Assembly (NCBI RefSeq): GCF_027244095.1
Contig: NC_069662.1
Location: 89,004,294-89,068,293 of the forward strand
Length of the DNA stretch: 64,000 bases
Direction: 5' to 3'
Origin: Hemicordylus capensis
Taxonomy: Eukaryota > Chordata > Lepidosauria > Squamata > Cordylidae
Of the stretch, positions 63,152 to 64,000 are shown piece by piece (positions within the stretch are counted from its first letter, which is position 1; every line of letters starts with the position of its first letter). The position numbers and the translations under genes are program-made. The notes below the pieces were generated by a model. It was given only the letters and a program-made list of their open reading frames with translations, had not been told where the DNA came from and made no database searches.

Positions 63152-63352
63152 CAGACATGTAGCAAGACTGAAGTTGGCCCAGGGTTGGAGTGAGACAAAA
63201 AGTGAAGATGCCCCACCTCCTTGCTGCCTTTTTCAGAGAGATGGCAGAAGGAGGGAAACAAGCAGGCTGCTGCTCAGCTGACAGGCCCCCTCTCCCTCAT
63301 GGGCTCAGGGATATTTGTTTCTCCCCTTTGTTCCATTATAGTTAAGTCCCTG
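63152..63352. mobile_element. hAT MITE (CAGGGGCGTAGCTA family), copy 3
   Basis: 201 bp from CAGACATGTAGCAAG to TATAGTTAAGTCCCTG. The 8-bp flanks atgcaaag (63144-63151) and attcaaag (63353-63360) have one mismatch. The body is like copy 2: 'tttttcagagaga', 'cagctgacaggcccc', 'catgggctcagggata'. Confidence 0.75.
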
Positions 63353-63360
63353 ATTCAAAG

Positions 63361-64000
63361 GCCCTCTGCCCCCAATAGAGTGAGTCTTCCTCTGGAGGAA
63401 TACTGTTATATCCTCCTTTGTTCCTTCAGAGGAAGCTCTTTTCCTCAGAGGAAGTACCCCTTTGGATGCAGCCTCCTGATTCTCTGACACTGCCATAGGA
63501 AAGTGTCAAAAGGAATACATATACAAGTATAAGAAGGAAAATATGCATACATGTAGATTTTAATAGTCATAGACTTTTGTTTCTACTTTATTGTTTTGCC
63601 TTTGCTGGTACATTTTTATATATGACACATGGAGATTTTTCACCCTAAACATATTCTCTGGAAATAGGAATGGTGCCTAAATCTCTAGTTATGATGCAGT
63701 TACCATAACTGCTGTGTACCATTCATGAATGTCACATATGCTCCAGAAGCCACATATGCTTCTGGAGCTCTAAGTTAGTAGTTTCTTCTCTCAAGTTATA
63801 GAAAACAGAATTTATACACAGAAATATCTACATTTTTATTTTGAAATATCCTGTACTATGCTGTTTACCTACCCAGCTGACTTTAGTGCTATGTAGAACA
63901 TTTTCTCACAAAAGAGCAAAGCTTTAACAGCATGAAAGCCCCATAGTTTTTTGTCTCATGAGTCTGCCTCCACTGATCACAAATGGAAACAAATCAAGGC
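63361..64000. other. Intergenic sequence, no gene seen
   Basis: AT-rich sequence to the window edge, with no recognised repeat, exon or RNA gene. Confidence 0.45.

Noticed and set aside
49052-64000. Search for GPR141 or another neighbour gene to the right of NME8
   Set aside because: No seven-helix receptor frame or other host exon was recognised; it is probably outside the window.
1-64000. LTR retrotransposons or other capsid-bearing elements
   Set aside because: No long terminal repeats, primer-binding site or gag/pol-type LTR element was recognised; all RT frames are of LINE type.

Overview
The window looks like squamate reptile (lizard or snake) nuclear DNA. The reasons are its repeat content: L2 and CR1 LINEs with reptile-type 3' ends, a 5S-rRNA-headed SINE, tRNA-headed SINEs including a Sauria-type copy, many small hAT, Tc1/Tigger and Harbinger-like DNA elements, and long AT-rich introns. 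No prokaryotic genes, operons, CRISPR arrays or recognisable LTR elements were seen.

Two host genes are supported, and they face each other. On the + strand at the left edge (1722-1910) is the terminal coding exon of SFRP4, which encodes the basic C-terminal tail of this secreted Wnt antagonist. On the - strand, from 48373 down to 8719, lies a complete coding set for NME8 (TXNDC3), a thioredoxin plus nucleoside-diphosphate-kinase-domain protein of cilia and sperm flagella. I assembled 15 coding exons (33+58+107+72+117+67+77+93+236+179+145+108+152+145+250 nt = 1839 nt). Together they encode 612 residues and a stop, with every splice phase matching. The convergent SFRP4/NME8 order is the one I recall for the human locus. 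The protein reads thioredoxin (WCGPC, about 31-42), NDK-A (about 155-240), a 16-residue glutamate run (249-264), NDK-B (about 330-465, His447) and NDK-C (about 465-600, His581).

The rest is intronic and intergenic repeat. Left of NME8 (3.5-8.4 kb) are inverted-repeat (foldback) elements, a MITE split by a LINE fragment and a 1.7 kb palindromic hAT-like element. NME8 introns carry a Tc1 copy with very long inverted ends (12.2-13.0 kb), an L2 LINE with an odd self-derived insertion (22.5-25.2 kb), a foldback element inside a SINE (26.1-26.8 kb), an L2 nested between the arms of another foldback element, a CR1 (28.3-31.1 kb) and a PIF/Harbinger transposase fossil (37.4-39.0 kb).

Right of NME8 (49-64 kb) there is no recognisable gene. 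This part holds an L2, SINEs, an old CR1, a Tigger-like element, a tandem array with a unit of about 146 bp (55.0-56.2 kb) and a CR1 split by a younger I/Jockey/Vingi-like LINE that made a 43-bp target duplication (58.2-62.9 kb).

No previously undescribed biological system is evident. The most interesting items are the 146-bp array, the templated-looking insertion inside the L2, the many foldback elements, the SINE families that share one tail, and lineage details of NME8 (Glu tract, GC-AG intron, retained His in NDK-B). All family names come from reading motifs by eye. No database search was possible.
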